From Oscillospiraceae bacterium (GTDB lineage Bacteria; Bacillota; Clostridia; Oscillospirales; Acutalibacteraceae), in the NCBI GenBank assembly GCA_015066465.1, contig SVOI01000005.1:22426-86425 (forward strand): a stretch of 64,000 nt of DNA. Direction: 5' to 3'. The position numbers were made by a program, and so were the translations under genes. The notes under the pieces were generated by a model that was not told where the DNA came from, did no database searches, and saw nothing but the letters and a program-made list of their open reading frames with translations. Shown piece after piece: positions 54,251 to 63,256 of the stretch (within the stretch, counting starts at the first letter, position 1; the number at the start of each line of letters is the position of its first letter).

Positions 54251-55567
54251 ATGAGCATTAAAATTCCAGAAAAAATAAATTACATTCTTGAAACTTTTTG
54301 GCAAAATGGGTTTGAAGCCTACTGTGTTGGCGGAAGCATCCGTGACAGTGTTATGGGTATTCCCACAGGCGATTGGGATATTACTACTTCTGCTTTACCA
54401 GAAGAAACAAAAGAGCTTTTCAAAAATGGAAAAATCATAGATACTGGTATAAAACACGGTACAGTTTCAATTATAAAAGACCACGAGCCTGTTGAGGTTA
54501 CCACCTTCAGAATTGACGGTGAATATTCTGACAACCGCCACCCTGAATGTGTAAGCTTTACAAGAAATCTCAGTGAAGACTTAAAAAGACGTGATTTTAC
54601 TGTAAACACCTTAGCTTACTCAGAAAAAACTGGTCTTGTAGATTTATGCGGTGGACTTTCTGATATTGAAAACAAAATAATAAGAACTGTTGGCGACGCC
54701 GAAACACGTTTTAATGAAGATGGTCTCAGAATTATGAGAGCGTTACGCTTTGCTTCTACTTTAAATTTTAATATTGAAGATGAAACTAAAAAAGCTATTC
54801 ATAAACAAAAAGAGCTTTTAAAAAACATCTCAGTAGAACGAATTTCTGTTGAGCTTAACAAATTACTTATGGGGGAAAACGTTTTTAATATCTTAACAGA
54901 ATTCTCAGATGTATTTGCAGTTATAATTCCAGAAATTGAACCTTGCATTAGCTTTAAACAATATGGCAAAAAGCACGCCTACGACGTATGGACTCATATT
55001 TGTCATACTGTTGATACTATTCCTCAAGATAAAATTTTACGTCTTACTATGCTTTTGCACGATTTAGGAAAAGTGCCTACCCACAAATTAAACGAAAATG
55101 GTGACAGTACTTTTAAAAATCACGCCACTGTCGGTGGTGAAATGGCAAAAGAAATTTTAACAAGACTTCGTTTTGATAAAAAGACTATTAATCGTGTTTC
55201 ATTTTTAGTAAGCTACCACGATTTTGAGCCACCAGAAACAAAACTCGAATTAAAAAAGAAAATGAAAGTGTTAACCGCCGAAGACGTAAGAACTTTACTT
55301 ATTATTAAAAAGAGTGACCGTGGCGCACTTTCTGAAGCTTATAGGGATATAAGTAAAGAATCGGCTCAATGCCTTGCCTGGCTTAAAGAGATTGAAGAGA
55401 ATAATGAATGTGTTACTGTTGGGCAATTAAAAATAAATGGTAACGATTTAATTAAAACAGGCTTAAAAAACGAAGAAATCGGCAAAAAATTAGATTTTCT
55501 TTTAGATTGTGTTATTGAAGAAAAGGTAGAAAACGAAAGACGAGCTCTTTTAAGTTTTTTAAGTTGA
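54251..55567 (+). CDS. cca: CCA-adding tRNA nucleotidyltransferase
   Basis: 438 residues of the class II nucleotidyltransferase superfamily. The head domain shows CVGGSIRDSVMG (residues 25-36) and the metal aspartates in DWDI (D41/D43), followed by RRDFTVNTLAY and the EDGLRIMRALRFA neck motif. A C-terminal HD domain with MLLHDLGK and HATVGGEMA is present, as in bacterial-type CCA enzymes with phosphohydrolase activity. It builds or repairs the 3' CCA of tRNA. Poly(A) polymerase is the alternative, but the HD tail and single copy favour tRNA work. AAAGGA is six bases before the ATG; the stop overlaps the -35 of the next gene. Confidence 0.92.
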   Translation: MSIKIPEKINYILETFWQNGFEAYCVGGSIRDSVMGIPTGDWDITTSALPEETKELFKNGKIIDTGIKHGTVSIIKDHEPVEVTTFRIDGEYSDNRHPECVSFTRNLSEDLKRRDFTVNTLAYSEKTGLVDLCGGLSDIENKIIRTVGDAETRFNEDGLRIMRALRFASTLNFNIEDETKKAIHKQKELLKNISVERISVELNKLLMGENVFNILTEFSDVFAVIIPEIEPCISFKQYGKKHAYDVWTHICHTVDTIPQDKILRLTMLLHDLGKVPTHKLNENGDSTFKNHATVGGEMAKEILTRLRFDKKTINRVSFLVSYHDFEPPETKLELKKKMKVLTAEDVRTLLIIKKSDRGALSEAYRDISKESAQCLAWLKEIEENNECVTVGQLKINGNDLIKTGLKNEEIGKKLDFLLDCVIEEKVENERRALLSFLS

Positions 55568-55592
55568 CATTGCTATTATAATAGTATAAAAT
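55564..55592 (+). promoter_or_regulatory. Sigma-A promoter of the GH2 gene, overlapping the cca stop codon
   Basis: Perfect TTGACA (its TGA is the cca stop), 17 bases, TAAAAT, about 60 bases before the GH2 start. Confidence 0.7.
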
Positions 55593-55651
55593 ATATTCTA
55601 ACATATAATGGTATAATATGTGCCATAAAAAAGACGAAAAAAGGTGATAAA

Positions 55652-58009
55652 ATGCGTAATTCATATCCACTTAACTTCAGTTGGAAATATTCCCCTGAAT
55701 TCAAAGAAGAAATGACTGCTTCAAAATATAACGATAAATCTTTTGAAACAGTAGATATCCCACACGCTAATAAAGAAATTCCTTTTAACTATTTTGATGA
55801 AAAATGCTACCAGTTCGTAAGCTGTTACCGCAAAAAATTTGATTTACCAAAGAAAGACGGTAAAAGATATATTCTTCACTTCGAAGGTGCGGCTGTTTAT
55901 TCAAAGGTTTATTTAAACGATGAATTTATTGGTGAATATAAAGGTGCTTACAACCGTTTTTCATTTGATATTACAGACGTTGTAAATAAAAAGAATAACG
56001 TTTTAGTAGTTGAATTAGACTCAACTGAAAGACCAGAAATCCCACCTTTCGGCAACGTTGTTGACTACTTAGTTTATGGCGGTATTTATCGTGAAGTATG
56101 GATTGAAGAAGTTTCAGAAATCTATATTAAAGACGTATTTGTAAGAACTTTTAATATTCACCAGCCTAAAAAGGTTCTCGATATTGATATTACTTTCTCA
56201 GAGAGTACAGAGGGCACTCTTAAATTCCGTCTTGAAAAAGATGGTGAAACAATCGGTGAAAAAGAATGTAAAGTAAAAGGAACCGTTATCAATGCTAAAT
56301 GGGCAGTAGAAAACGTTAAACTCTGGGATATTAATAACCCTGAGCTTTATAACCTCTACGTTTCATTTAATAACGAAGATGAATATAAAGTTCGTTTTGG
56401 CTTCAGAGAAGTTAAATTTAGAAAAGACGGCTTCTACCTTAATGGTAAAAAGATTAAAATCCGTGGTCTTAACCGTCACCAGAGCTACCCTTATGTTGGT
56501 TACGCTATGCCAGAAAACGTTCAGAAAGCAGATGCTGATTTACTTAAATATAAATTAGGCGTAAACCTTGTAAGAACTTCGCACTACCCTAACAGCGTTC
56601 ACTTCCTTAATCGCTGTGACGAAATTGGTCTTTTGGTATTTACAGAAATGCCAAGCTGGCAGTTCTTAGGTGAAGGCGAATGGCGTGAAATCTGCCTTGA
56701 TAACGTTAAGAGAATGGTTATCCGTGACAGAAACCACCCATCAGTAATTCTCTGGGGTGTTCGCGTTAACGAAGGTCTCGACTGTGACGAATTCTACACA
56801 GAGACAAATAAAATGGCTCGTTCACTCGATAACACACGTCAGACAGGTGGCGTAAGAAATATTCCAAGAAGCCATTTACTTGAAGATGTTTACACATACA
56901 ATGACTTTTCACACTCAGGTGGTGCTATTCACCTTTTACCACCTGAAATCGTTACAGGTTTCAGTGCACCATACTTAGTTACAGAGCATAATGGTCATAT
57001 GTTCCCAACAAAATCATTTGACCGTGAAGCTTTAAGAACCGAGCACGCTTTAAGACACACAAGAGTTCTTAACACAGCTTATGGCAACGACAGAATCAGC
57101 GGTGCTATTGGCTGGTGTATGGCAGACTACAACACTCACAAGGACTTTGGTAGTGGTGATAAAATCTGTTACCATGGTGTTACAGATATGTTCCGTGTGC
57201 CAAAATTAGGTGCTGCAGTTTACCGTTCACAACAAGAAAATGAACCATATTTAGAAGTAACCTCTGCTATGGATATCGGTGAGCATCCAGGTGGTGTTAT
57301 TGGTAAGGTTTATATTTATTCTAACTGTGATTATGTTAAACTTTATAAAAATGGTAAATATACAAGTACTGTATATCCAAATGAATCTCCATTTAAAAAT
57401 CTTCCTCACCCACCAGTTATTGCAGCCGACTTTATTGGTGATGCATTAACAGAGGTTGATAAATTAGACGAAACAACTGCTTCTATTTTAAAACCTGCTC
57501 TTGTTGCGGCTCAGATGGAACAATGGAAAATGCCACCACATAATTTCCTTCGTGCCGGTGCTGCTATGATTACAGGCAAGCTTTCTTTTAACAGAATGTT
57601 TGACCTTGTTACAAAATATATAGGCGGTTGGGGTGAAGAACAAATCACTTACCGCTTCGAAGGCTACAAAGACGGCGAATGTGTTGCTACAGTCATTAGA
57701 ACCGCTGTTGAGTCTCTTCATTTAGAAGTTAATGCAGATTCAAATGTATTAAAACAAGGCGACACTTACGATGCTACAAGAATTGAGCTTGTAGTCAAAG
57801 ACCAGAACGGCAACAGAGTGCCTTTTGCAGACAGTTCTGTAAAAGTTACTGTTGACGGCCCTGCTACCGTTATTGGCCCTACTGAATTCCCGCTCATTGG
57901 TGGCGACAGAGCATTCTGGGTGAGAACAACCGAAAAAACAGGTAAAATTAAAATTACAATAAACGCTTCAGGAATTGAAGAGAAAACAATCGAATTAGTT
58001 TCTGAATAA
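55652..58009 (+). CDS. Glycoside hydrolase family 2 enzyme (beta-galactosidase/glucuronidase-like)
   Basis: 785 residues without a signal peptide, so cytoplasmic. A jelly-roll sugar-binding domain comes first (residues ~10-155, ending GGIYREVWIEE), then an immunoglobulin-like domain (~160-255), then the TIM barrel from about 260. The acid/base E374 is in VRVNEG (following WGV), and the likely nucleophile E445 in LVTEHNGH. The C-terminal ~110 residues form a GH2 C-terminal beta domain (VVKDQNGNRVPFADS). Substrate specificity cannot be read. AAAAGGTGATAAA precedes the ATG. Probably co-transcribed with metG. Confidence 0.9.
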   Translation: MRNSYPLNFSWKYSPEFKEEMTASKYNDKSFETVDIPHANKEIPFNYFDEKCYQFVSCYRKKFDLPKKDGKRYILHFEGAAVYSKVYLNDEFIGEYKGAYNRFSFDITDVVNKKNNVLVVELDSTERPEIPPFGNVVDYLVYGGIYREVWIEEVSEIYIKDVFVRTFNIHQPKKVLDIDITFSESTEGTLKFRLEKDGETIGEKECKVKGTVINAKWAVENVKLWDINNPELYNLYVSFNNEDEYKVRFGFREVKFRKDGFYLNGKKIKIRGLNRHQSYPYVGYAMPENVQKADADLLKYKLGVNLVRTSHYPNSVHFLNRCDEIGLLVFTEMPSWQFLGEGEWREICLDNVKRMVIRDRNHPSVILWGVRVNEGLDCDEFYTETNKMARSLDNTRQTGGVRNIPRSHLLEDVYTYNDFSHSGGAIHLLPPEIVTGFSAPYLVTEHNGHMFPTKSFDREALRTEHALRHTRVLNTAYGNDRISGAIGWCMADYNTHKDFGSGDKICYHGVTDMFRVPKLGAAVYRSQQENEPYLEVTSAMDIGEHPGGVIGKVYIYSNCDYVKLYKNGKYTSTVYPNESPFKNLPHPPVIAADFIGDALTEVDKLDETTASILKPALVAAQMEQWKMPPHNFLRAGAAMITGKLSFNRMFDLVTKYIGGWGEEQITYRFEGYKDGECVATVIRTAVESLHLEVNADSNVLKQGDTYDATRIELVVKDQNGNRVPFADSSVKVTVDGPATVIGPTEFPLIGGDRAFWVRTTEKTGKIKITINASGIEEKTIELVSE

Positions 58010-58047
58010 TAAATCAACTCTTAAATTAGAATAGGATGAAAAACACA

Positions 58048-59982
58048 ATGGAAAAAAAGCCATATTATATTACAACTGCTATTGCTTATACATCAAGAAA
58101 ACCTCATATAGGTAACTCTTACGAAATCGTTTTAGCTGACGCTCTTGCGAGATTTAAGCGAATGCAGGGTTATGATGTATTTTTCCAGACTGGTACTGAC
58201 GAACACGGTCAGAAAATTGAAGAATATGCAGCTGAAGCTGGTATTTCTCCAAAAGAATACGTTGACAAGGTTGCTGGCGAAATTAAAGACGTTTGCGATT
58301 GCCTTAACACAACTTACGATAAATTTATTCGTACAACTGACTCGGACCACGAAAAATCAGTACAGAAAATTTTTGAAAAGCTTTATAAGCAAGGTGATAT
58401 TTACAAAAGCGAATATGAAGGCTGGTACTGTGTACCTTGCGAAAGCTTCTTCACAGAAACACAGTTAGTTGATGGCAAATGCCCTGACTGTGGCAGAGAA
58501 GTAAGAAAAGAAAAAGAAGAAACTTATTTCTTCAAATTAAGTAAATATCAGAAACAATTAGAAGAATACATTGAACAAAACCCTGACTTCATTTACCCTG
58601 AAAGTCGTAAAAAAGAAATGATTAATAACTTCATTAAGCCAGGTCTTCAGGATTTATGTGTTTCAAGAAGTTCTTTTAAATGGGGCGTTCCTGTAAGCTT
58701 TGATGATAAACACGTTATTTATGTGTGGATTGATGCACTTTCAAACTACATTACAGGTCTTGGTTATAATACTGAAGAATACACAGATATGTATAAAAAA
58801 TACTGGCCTGCAGACGTTCACATTATTGGTAAAGATATTCTTCGTTTCCACACAATTTACTGGCCGATTATGCTTATGGCATTAGGTGAGCCACTTCCAA
58901 AACAAGTTTTTGGTCACCCTTGGCTTCTTTCTGGTGAAGACAAAATGTCAAAGTCACGTGGTAACGTAATTTATGCTGATGACCTCTGCAATCGCTTTGG
59001 TGTTGATGCAGTTCGTTATTATCTTCTTTCAGAAATGCCACATGCTCAAGATGGTTCAATCACTTATAGCACAATTATTGAGCGTTTTAATTCAGATTTA
59101 GCAAACACCTTAGGTAACCTTGTCAACCGTACTATTGCTATGAATAACAAGTATTTTGATGGTGTAATTCAATCACCTGTAGCAGAAGAAGAATTAGACA
59201 AAGAATTAAAAGAAATGGCTCTTTCTGTTCTTCCTGAGGTTACAAAGCTTCTTGACACTTACAAGATTAGCGATGCTATTTCTAAGGTATTTGAATTCGC
59301 AAAACGTTGCAATAAATATATTGATGAAACAATGCCTTGGGCACTCGCTAAAGACGAAGAGAAAAAAGCTCGTCTTGGTACAGTTCTTTATAATTTACTT
59401 GAATCAATCCGCTTTATTGCAGTACTCTTAAAACCATTTATGCCTTCAACCTCTGATGCAATCCTTTCACAAATCAATTGTGATATTGATTGTTTAGAGT
59501 CACTCGAAAGCTTTGGTAAATTAGTGGCTGGTGTTAAAGTCGGCGAAGCAACTCCACTTTTCAATCGTCTCGACGTTGAAAAAACTTTAGCTGAAATTGA
59601 AGCATCTCTTCCTGAAATTAAAGAAGAGGAAGAAGAAAAAACAATTATCGGTCTTAAAGAAATTGAATATGACGATTTCGCAAAGGTCGAACTCAGAGTT
59701 GCTAAGGTTATTGACTGTGAACCAATTAAAAAGGCTAAAAAGCTTTTAAAGCTTACACTCGATGACGGCACAAAAGAGCCACGAACAGTTGCTTCTGGTA
59801 TTGCTCAGTGGTATAAACCAGAGGACCTTATTGGTAAGAGTGTTGTTATTGTTGCTAACCTTAAACCAAGAACGCTTTGCGGTGTTGAAAGTAAAGGTAT
59901 GATTTTAGCTGGCGAAATTACTGAAGATGACATTAAAGTTCTCTTTGTTGATGGTATGCCTGCTGGTACAATGCTCGGTTAA
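58048..59982 (+). CDS. metG: Methionyl-tRNA synthetase
   Basis: 644 residues from the ATG at 58048, nine bases after AGGATG; the frame to 58036 would start on that site. Class I signatures: PHIGN at 19-23 and KMSKS at 299-303. The zinc knuckle uses C128/C131 and C145/C148. A C-terminal tRNA-binding domain (~540-644, VELRVAKVI, GIAQWYKPEDLIG, NLKPRTLCGVESKGMIL) is fused, as in most Firmicute enzymes. It charges tRNA-Met. No T-box leader precedes it; it sits 38 bases after GH2 and 17 before tatD. Confidence 0.97.
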   Translation: MEKKPYYITTAIAYTSRKPHIGNSYEIVLADALARFKRMQGYDVFFQTGTDEHGQKIEEYAAEAGISPKEYVDKVAGEIKDVCDCLNTTYDKFIRTTDSDHEKSVQKIFEKLYKQGDIYKSEYEGWYCVPCESFFTETQLVDGKCPDCGREVRKEKEETYFFKLSKYQKQLEEYIEQNPDFIYPESRKKEMINNFIKPGLQDLCVSRSSFKWGVPVSFDDKHVIYVWIDALSNYITGLGYNTEEYTDMYKKYWPADVHIIGKDILRFHTIYWPIMLMALGEPLPKQVFGHPWLLSGEDKMSKSRGNVIYADDLCNRFGVDAVRYYLLSEMPHAQDGSITYSTIIERFNSDLANTLGNLVNRTIAMNNKYFDGVIQSPVAEEELDKELKEMALSVLPEVTKLLDTYKISDAISKVFEFAKRCNKYIDETMPWALAKDEEKKARLGTVLYNLLESIRFIAVLLKPFMPSTSDAILSQINCDIDCLESLESFGKLVAGVKVGEATPLFNRLDVEKTLAEIEASLPEIKEEEEEKTIIGLKEIEYDDFAKVELRVAKVIDCEPIKKAKKLLKLTLDDGTKEPRTVASGIAQWYKPEDLIGKSVVIVANLKPRTLCGVESKGMILAGEITEDDIKVLFVDGMPAGTMLG

Positions 59983-59999
59983 ATCAAGGACTAATTATT

Positions 60000-60773
60000 A
60001 TGGACTTCATTTTTGATACTCACGCTCATTATAACGATAAAGCATTTAATGAAGACAGAACTAAATTGCTCGACTCATTTACTGAGTCGGGCATTTTGGG
60101 TGTAATAAATTGCGGTACAGATATAGAAGAATCTAAAAACTCTATTGCACTTTCTAAAGAATATGATTTTATGTATTGTGCAGTAGGTTTTCATCCCGAA
60201 GAAATACACAAGGCGAATGAAAATTATCTCGAAGAAATAAGAGAACTTTCTTGCCACAAAAAGTGTGTTGCTATTGGTGAAATCGGGCTTGATTATTATT
60301 GGGTTAAAGATAATAAAGAAGAGCAAAAAAGAATTTTTACAGAACAGGTTATATTAGCAAATAAATTAAATTTACCTATAATTGTTCATTCAAGAGATGC
60401 TCATAATGATACATTAGATATTCTAAAAAAATACAAGCCAAAGGGCGTACTTCACTGCTTTTCTGGTAGTGTTGAAGTTATGAAAGAAGTTCTTAAATTA
60501 GGAATGTATATTGGTCTTGGTGGCGCAGTTACATTTAAAAATGCACGTGTACCATTAGATGTTGCAAAAGAATTACCACTTGAGAGACTTCTTTTAGAAA
60601 CTGACTGCCCATATATGAGCCCTGTGCCTATGAGGGGTAAACGAAACCAGAGCACATATATTTCATTTGTTGCAGAAAAAATAGCAGAAGTGAAAAATCT
60701 CACTAAAGAAGAAGTTCTCGCAACTGCTAATAACAATGCTTTTAAATTATTCAATATAGACGCTAACTTATAA
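60000..60773 (+). CDS. TatD-family metal-dependent hydrolase
   Basis: 257 residues. Metal ligands appear in order: DTHAHYN near the start (D6, H8 and H10), EIGLDYYW near 97, VHSRDAH near 130, HCFSGS near 155, and ETDCPYMSP near 201. Family members are metal-dependent DNases or 3'-5' exonucleases, and their cellular role is still debated. AAGGA lies nine bases before the ATG. metG-tatD adjacency is common in Firmicutes, supporting co-transcription. Its end overlaps a small opposite-strand gene by 11 bases. Confidence 0.94.
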   Translation: MDFIFDTHAHYNDKAFNEDRTKLLDSFTESGILGVINCGTDIEESKNSIALSKEYDFMYCAVGFHPEEIHKANENYLEEIRELSCHKKCVAIGEIGLDYYWVKDNKEEQKRIFTEQVILANKLNLPIIVHSRDAHNDTLDILKKYKPKGVLHCFSGSVEVMKEVLKLGMYIGLGGAVTFKNARVPLDVAKELPLERLLLETDCPYMSPVPMRGKRNQSTYISFVAEKIAEVKNLTKEEVLATANNNAFKLFNIDANL

Positions 60774-61098
60774 TCTCTTTCAAGGCTTCTTTTACGTCTT
60801 CTTTATCTACAATTTTTAAAAATCCGTAGTAACCATACGTCTCGTCAATTTTTTCTAAAAACCAATTCTCTGCGCCGTAGTTTATAATTACTACGGTGCA
60901 TTTTTTATGTATCCCCGAAAACTCCAGAAACTCTCTTAAATTTTCAATTCTTCTGAAAACTTCTTCATCTTCTTTGAATACGGGTATAATTAAATTAAAC
61001 TTCTCTTCTTTAAAACTTATAAATTTAAAAATTATAAATCTTAAAATACTCAATATTCCTACTATTGCAAAAATGAGCATAGATACTTCTGCTACCAT
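60763..61098 (-). CDS. Small membrane-anchored protein of unknown function
   Basis: 111 residues from the ATG at 61098, preceded by a good GGAGGTG five bases ahead. Residues ~3-24 (VSMLIFAIVGILSILRFIIF) form one membrane segment; the rest is an alpha/beta-like soluble part with strands FNLIIPVF and CTVVIINYG and a charged helical end. I do not recognise the family. It is tail-to-tail with tatD (11-base overlap) and divergent from the second GH2 gene. The strong ribosome site and full frame argue that it is real. Confidence 0.6.
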   Translation of the reverse strand: MVAEVSMLIFAIVGILSILRFIIFKFISFKEEKFNLIIPVFKEDEEVFRRIENLREFLEFSGIHKKCTVVIINYGAENWFLEKIDETYGYYGFLKIVDKEDVKEALKEIIS

Positions 61099-61152
61099 AA
61101 AAGCACCTCCATAGTGCATATTATTCCAATTCTTTCAATTTGGTGATTTGTG

Positions 61153-61181
61153 TTGAAAAAATATCTGTTTTATGGTAAAAT
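61153..61181 (+). promoter_or_regulatory. Sigma-A-type promoter of the second GH2 gene
   Basis: TTGAAA, 17 bases, TAAAAT, 38 bases before the start at 61220. Confidence 0.65.
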
Positions 61182-61219
61182 AAATGTGTATTTATTTAAA
61201 TTACTTTTCGGAGGGTATT

Positions 61220-62992
61220 ATGGAAAGATTATTGACAAGATGGGGTAAAACTTTAGATAAAAATTGCCCACTTAACGATTATCCAAGACCACAGTTCAAA
61301 CGTGACAGTTTCATCTGCTTAAATGGTGTGTGGAATTACGCTATTTACGGTGAAAACAAAAAGTTCAGCGGTTTTCAGGGTGAAATTGTTGTTCCTTTCA
61401 GCCCAGAAGCAATTTTAAGCGGTGTTGAAAAATGGGTAATGCCTACTGACACACTTTATTATCAAAAGCTTTTTAACTTCACAAAAACAAAATCAAAGGT
61501 ACTTTTACACTTTGGCGCAGTTGATTATAAATGCACCGTTACGTTAAACGGCACTGTTGTTGGTGAACATACTGGTGGTTATCTTCCATTTACATTTGAC
61601 GTTACTGCGGCTATTTTAAATGGCGAAAATGATTTAAGAGTTACAGTAACTGACCCTACTGACACAGGCAGTCAGGCTCGTGGTAAACAGACCTTTAACC
61701 GTGGTGGTATCTGGTACACACCACAATCTGGCATCTGGCAGACTGTTTGGCTTGAAGAGGTTTCTTACGACTATATTACAAATATTAAACTCACACCAGA
61801 TATTGATAACGACGAATTACACATTGAAGTTTCTTACTCAGGCGAGGTAATGCCAGAAGTTGGCGTTATGGTTATGGATAAAGACCAGATAAAAGCGGGT
61901 GCAAAGCTTACCGATGGTAAGGGCACAATTAAGCTTTCTGATTACGAACTCTGGTCACCTGAAAATCCTTACCTTTACGATATTAAATTTGCCGCTGGTG
62001 AAGACAGAGTTGACAGTTACTTTGCTATGAGAAAATTCAGCACTGGTGTTGACGCTGACGGCACACCAAGATTTATGCTTAACAATAAGCCGTATTTCTT
62101 CAATGGTCTTCTTGACCAGGGCTACTGGTCAGATGGTCTTTACACTGCACCTAGTGATGAAGCATTGATTTATGACATTCAGACAATGAAAGATTTAGGC
62201 TTTAACACGTTAAGAAAGCACATTAAAATCGAACCACTTCGTTGGTATTACCACTGCGACAGACTCGGTATGATTGTTTGGCAGGATATGATTAACGGCG
62301 GTGGAAAATACAACTTCCTTGCTATTGGTACGTTACCATTCTTAGGTATGCTCTTCAACAATAAAAAAGTTGGTAGAGTGCCTGATGGTAAAAAGAATAA
62401 TTTATTCTATGCAAGAACAGATGAAAAAGGCAAAGAAGAATATTATAAAGATTCAGAAGATATGATTAATCTTCTTTACAACGTTCCTTCTCTCGCTCTC
62501 TGGACTCCATTCAACGAAGCATGGGGACAATTTGATTCAGTCAAGGCTTGTGAATTTTATAGAGAAAAAGACCCAACAAGACTTATTGACCACGCAAGTG
62601 GTTGGGTTGACCACGGCGCTGGTGACGTAAACAGCTTCCACATTTACTTTACACCATTTATGTTCCCTAAATTCAATAAAGAAGACAGACGACCAATTGG
62701 TCTTACAGAATTTGGTGGCTATTCAATGAGATTCAGAGGTCACACCTACAACAAAGAAAAATTCTTTGGTTACAGAAAATACTACGCTCAAGAAAAGTTT
62801 GACGCCGCTATTAAACACCTTTACGAAGACAGAATTTATAAATGTATGAAAGAAAAAGGCCTTTCTGCAACAATTTATACTGAAGTAAGTGACGTTGAAG
62901 ACGAACTCAACGGACTTCTCACTTACGACCGTGAGGTTATCAAGGTTTCACCTGAAATGATGAAAGCGGCAAATGCAAAATTAAAGCTTTAA
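61220..62992 (+). CDS. Glycoside hydrolase family 2 enzyme, short form
   Basis: 590 residues from the ATG at 61220, four bases after GGAGGG; the frame to 61184 lacks a site. Sugar-binding domain first (~25-185, ending GIWQTVWLEE), Ig-like domain next, TIM barrel from about 275. Acid/base E433 in TPFNEAWGQF and nucleophile E497 in GLTEFGG. There is no signal peptide, so it works in the cytoplasm, and no C-terminal beta domain, unlike the GH2 at 55652. The length matches a set of GH2 enzymes with beta-galactosidase or glucuronidase labels, and specificity remains open. A perfect 36-bp palindrome spans its last codons and stop. Confidence 0.9.
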   Translation: MERLLTRWGKTLDKNCPLNDYPRPQFKRDSFICLNGVWNYAIYGENKKFSGFQGEIVVPFSPEAILSGVEKWVMPTDTLYYQKLFNFTKTKSKVLLHFGAVDYKCTVTLNGTVVGEHTGGYLPFTFDVTAAILNGENDLRVTVTDPTDTGSQARGKQTFNRGGIWYTPQSGIWQTVWLEEVSYDYITNIKLTPDIDNDELHIEVSYSGEVMPEVGVMVMDKDQIKAGAKLTDGKGTIKLSDYELWSPENPYLYDIKFAAGEDRVDSYFAMRKFSTGVDADGTPRFMLNNKPYFFNGLLDQGYWSDGLYTAPSDEALIYDIQTMKDLGFNTLRKHIKIEPLRWYYHCDRLGMIVWQDMINGGGKYNFLAIGTLPFLGMLFNNKKVGRVPDGKKNNLFYARTDEKGKEEYYKDSEDMINLLYNVPSLALWTPFNEAWGQFDSVKACEFYREKDPTRLIDHASGWVDHGAGDVNSFHIYFTPFMFPKFNKEDRRPIGLTEFGGYSMRFRGHTYNKEKFFGYRKYYAQEKFDAAIKHLYEDRIYKCMKEKGLSATIYTEVSDVEDELNGLLTYDREVIKVSPEMMKAANAKLKL

Positions 62993-63004
62993 TTTTGCAT
63001 TTGC
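62969..63004. repeat. Perfect 36-bp palindrome across the GH2 stop codon
   Basis: GCAAATGCAAAATTAAAG followed directly by its complement, no spacer. The centre is the HindIII-type AAGCTT just before the TAA stop at 62990. No T-run follows, so it is not a normal terminator. Confidence 0.8.
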
Positions 63005-63049
63005 AGTGGCTAGTTACTAGTTGTCAGTTGCTAGTGTTATAAAATTTAC

Positions 63050-63106
63050 TCCCACTATGGTAGGGGCAGACCTTTGGTCGCCCGTAGTAGTGGGAATAGT
63101 TTTTTA
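63050..63106 (+). terminator. Terminator-like complex hairpin
   Basis: An outer 8-bp stem TCCCACTA / TAGTGGGA encloses an inner GGGC-GACC-TTT-GGTC-GCCC hairpin with one bulged A; six T residues follow. It may terminate the GH2 transcript. The inner unit resembles a repeated intergenic motif. Confidence 0.6.
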
Positions 63107-63116
63107 TACAACTAAC

Positions 63117-63223
63117 TAATCGAGTTCAAAGCGTGATTTGTATTCAACCCTCAGTTGAAAAATATCGTTTTACAAGTTATTGCTCGCATAAAACTCCTAT
63201 GCTATACTCTAATCGAGCTCAAA
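63117..63223. promoter_or_regulatory. Pair of 14-base direct repeats bracketing the XRE promoter
   Basis: TAATCGAGTTCAAA at 63117 and TAATCGAGCTCAAA at 63210 differ at one base and lie either side of the promoter at 63180-63208, a pattern suited to operator sites. Confidence 0.35.
63180..63208 (+). promoter_or_regulatory. Sigma-A-type promoter of the frameshifted XRE gene
   Basis: TTGCTC, 17 bases, TATACT, 49 bases before the ATG at 63257. Confidence 0.6.
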
Positions 63224-63256
63224 AAAGTGCACTGCTCTTTATTCAGGAGGCAAATA

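Noticed and set aside
58010..58047. T-box leader for metG
   Set aside because: The gap from the GH2 gene is only 38 bases, too short for a T-box.
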